From positions 1 through 6,791 of the forward strand of contig JAIRPC010000124.1 in the NCBI GenBank assembly GCA_031257215.1: 6,791 nt of DNA, given 5' to 3'. Source of the stretch: Eubacteriales Family XIII. Incertae Sedis bacterium (GTDB lineage Bacteria; Bacillota; Clostridia; Peptostreptococcales; Anaerovoracaceae). The first letter of the stretch is position 1; the number at the start of each line of letters is the position of its first letter. The translations under genes and the position numbers were made by a program. A model generated the notes under the pieces. It did not search any database. It was not told the DNA's origin and saw only the letters and a list, made by a program, of their open reading frames with translations. Shown here in pieces: positions 6,346 to 6,791 of this stretch.

Positions 6346-6479
6346 GGATTTTCGCGCCGGGGGAGCGTTTCCGAAAAGGTTAGACAGGTATGGAACACAT
6401 CGGGGACGATTCGCCGTGTCGCAATAACACAGGCAGAACCGTCCCTGGCGTGTCGTATTCTACCTGGAGCAGTTTTCTG
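6346..6479. other. Intergenic region between the small gene and the operon promoter
   Basis: About 130 bases between the small membrane-protein stop and the -35 box. Apart from the REP-like palindrome I see no gene, RNA or terminator with a U-run. The unit upstream could read through into the nik operon unless the palindrome stops it. Confidence 0.5.
6395..6453. repeat. REP-like imperfect palindrome
   Basis: The arms are 6403-6419 (GGGACGATTCGCCGTGT) and 6427-6445 (ACACAGGCAGAACCGTCCC). They pair over GGGACG, one G-T wobble, TTC, GCC and GTGT with two single-base bulges and a 7-nt loop. An outer ACAC/GTGT pair (6395-6398, 6450-6453) extends the fold. From memory, GGGGACGGTTC-type palindromes with TGTGT flanks are abundant dispersed repeats in clostridial and related genomes, mobilised by REP-associated tyrosine transposases; that assignment is inference. 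No transposase is present here. There is no U-tract on either side, so it is not a standard intrinsic terminator. Confidence 0.6.
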
Positions 6480-6683
6480 TTATGGCGTTGGCTGGTTGTC
6501 GCTTCCTATTTTTTTCAGGAGTGCGATAATTATTGAAATTATTGTTCCTCCAACCACAGAAACTATCGCCGCGCACACAATCAGCATCAAAATATTCCAC
6601 GGACTGATCGGATCCATCAAGCATAGACCAAACAGTACGGCACCAATAATGAAACACACAATAAACGGAGCCCATTTTTTCAT
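6480..6683 (-). CDS. Small two-helix membrane protein, unknown function
   Basis: A 67-residue protein that I do not recognise. It starts MKKWAPF, has a hydrophobic helix at about 4-23, a short loop with Asp-Pro (MDPISPW), a second long hydrophobic helix at about 30-55, and a polar tail (KKIGSDNQPTP). The start at ATG 6683 is supported by GAGGAGGT, whose GGAGG core lies 8 nt upstream; a frame extension to 6728 would swallow that site. The good ribosome-binding site and an extended -10 promoter further upstream argue that it is real. Its coding sequence is visibly more AT-rich than the transporter genes, so it may have been acquired separately. It is on the same strand as the operon, but a strong promoter and the palindrome lie between, so a functional link to nickel uptake is unproven. 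Confidence 0.65.
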   Translation of the reverse strand: MKKWAPFIVCFIIGAVLFGLCLMDPISPWNILMLIVCAAIVSVVGGTIISIIIALLKKIGSDNQPTP

Positions 6684-6691
6684 CAGCGTTA

Positions 6692-6696
6692 CCTCC
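6692..6696 (-). promoter_or_regulatory. Ribosome-binding site of the small membrane protein
   Basis: GGAGG within GAGGAGGT on the minus strand, 8 nt before ATG 6683. It fixes the start at MKKWAPF and makes the upstream in-frame ATG at 6728 unlikely. Confidence 0.75.
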
Positions 6697-6730
6697 TCGG
6701 TCAAATCAATTTGCCATTCTTCGAACACGT

Positions 6731-6756
6731 GAGAGTTACTTTGGTGACCCTCTCAG
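6731..6756. repeat. Inverted repeat just downstream of the small-gene promoter
   Basis: The plus strand has gagag (6731-6735) and ctctc (6750-6754), extended to TGAGAG/CTCTCA by the flanking bases, with GTTAC/GTGAC-like half-sites between them. It sits at the predicted transcript start and could be a small operator or a 5' stem-loop. Confidence 0.35.
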
Positions 6757-6761
6757 TTACA

Positions 6762-6770
6762 ATTATACCA
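6762..6770 (-). promoter_or_regulatory. Extended -10 promoter for the small membrane protein
   Basis: The minus strand reads TGGTATAAT, a perfect TATAAT preceded by the TGn extension. The region 17 nt upstream has no good -35, which extended -10 promoters tolerate. A start near 6755 would give a leader of about 70 nt to ATG 6683. Confidence 0.6.
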
Positions 6771-6791
6771 TAACCCTCAACCTGTAGTCCG

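Noticed and set aside
6403..6445. Intrinsic terminator for the small membrane-protein gene
   Set aside because: The stem is long but bulged and no U-run follows on the minus strand; a REP-like repeat explains it better.
6325..6732. Plus-strand 135-codon frame opposite the small gene
   Set aside because: No ribosome-binding site, low-complexity product, and it runs across the palindrome opposite a minus-strand gene with good start signals.
1..6791. CRISPR array, tRNA, rRNA or transposase
   Set aside because: No regularly spaced repeats, no tRNA cloverleaf or rRNA signature, and no transposase-like protein on either strand.

Overview
The window carries one minus-strand operon for a nickel/peptide-type ABC importer followed by a hydrogenase maturation gene, plus a small unrelated-looking gene upstream. 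In transcription order (high to low coordinates) it reads: small two-helix membrane protein (6683-6480); a REP-like palindrome (6403-6445); a strong-looking promoter (6343-6314); an approximately 280-nt leader; substrate-binding lipoprotein nikA-like (6026-4374); permeases nikB-like and nikC-like (4357-3386, 3402-2461); ATPases nikD-like and nikE-like (2438-1482, 1409-789); and hypE (744 to beyond base 1). The hypE reading frame is open to the window edge and lacks its C-terminus.

The five transporter proteins form a complete importer: one lipid-anchored binding protein, two membrane subunits and two ATPases. The transporter family (PepT/Nik/opine) does not fix the substrate by itself. Nickel is inferred from the hypE gene directly downstream, because HypE helps build the Fe-cyanide ligands of [NiFe] hydrogenase, and from a histidine cluster at the C-terminus of the binding protein. 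The operon therefore probably couples nickel uptake to [NiFe] hydrogenase assembly.

The organism is probably a fairly GC-rich bacterium of Gram-positive type (Clostridia-like or coriobacterial). Support is the lipobox-anchored binding protein, consensus GGAGG ribosome-binding sites, consensus-like TTGACA/TATAAT promoter elements, and a palindrome resembling the REP/RAYT repeats of such genomes. This is an inference, and no marker gene settles it. The importer and hypE are GC-rich. The region above about 6480 is clearly more AT-rich, suggesting a different origin for the small gene.

No wholly new system is evident. The parts most worth a second look are the long structured leader with an open frame that ends in an ATGA overlap with the nikA start, a recurring AT-rich motif at three operon junctions, the REP-like palindrome, and the histidine cluster of the binding protein. 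The long plus-strand open frames across the operon are antisense shadows of the GC-rich genes.
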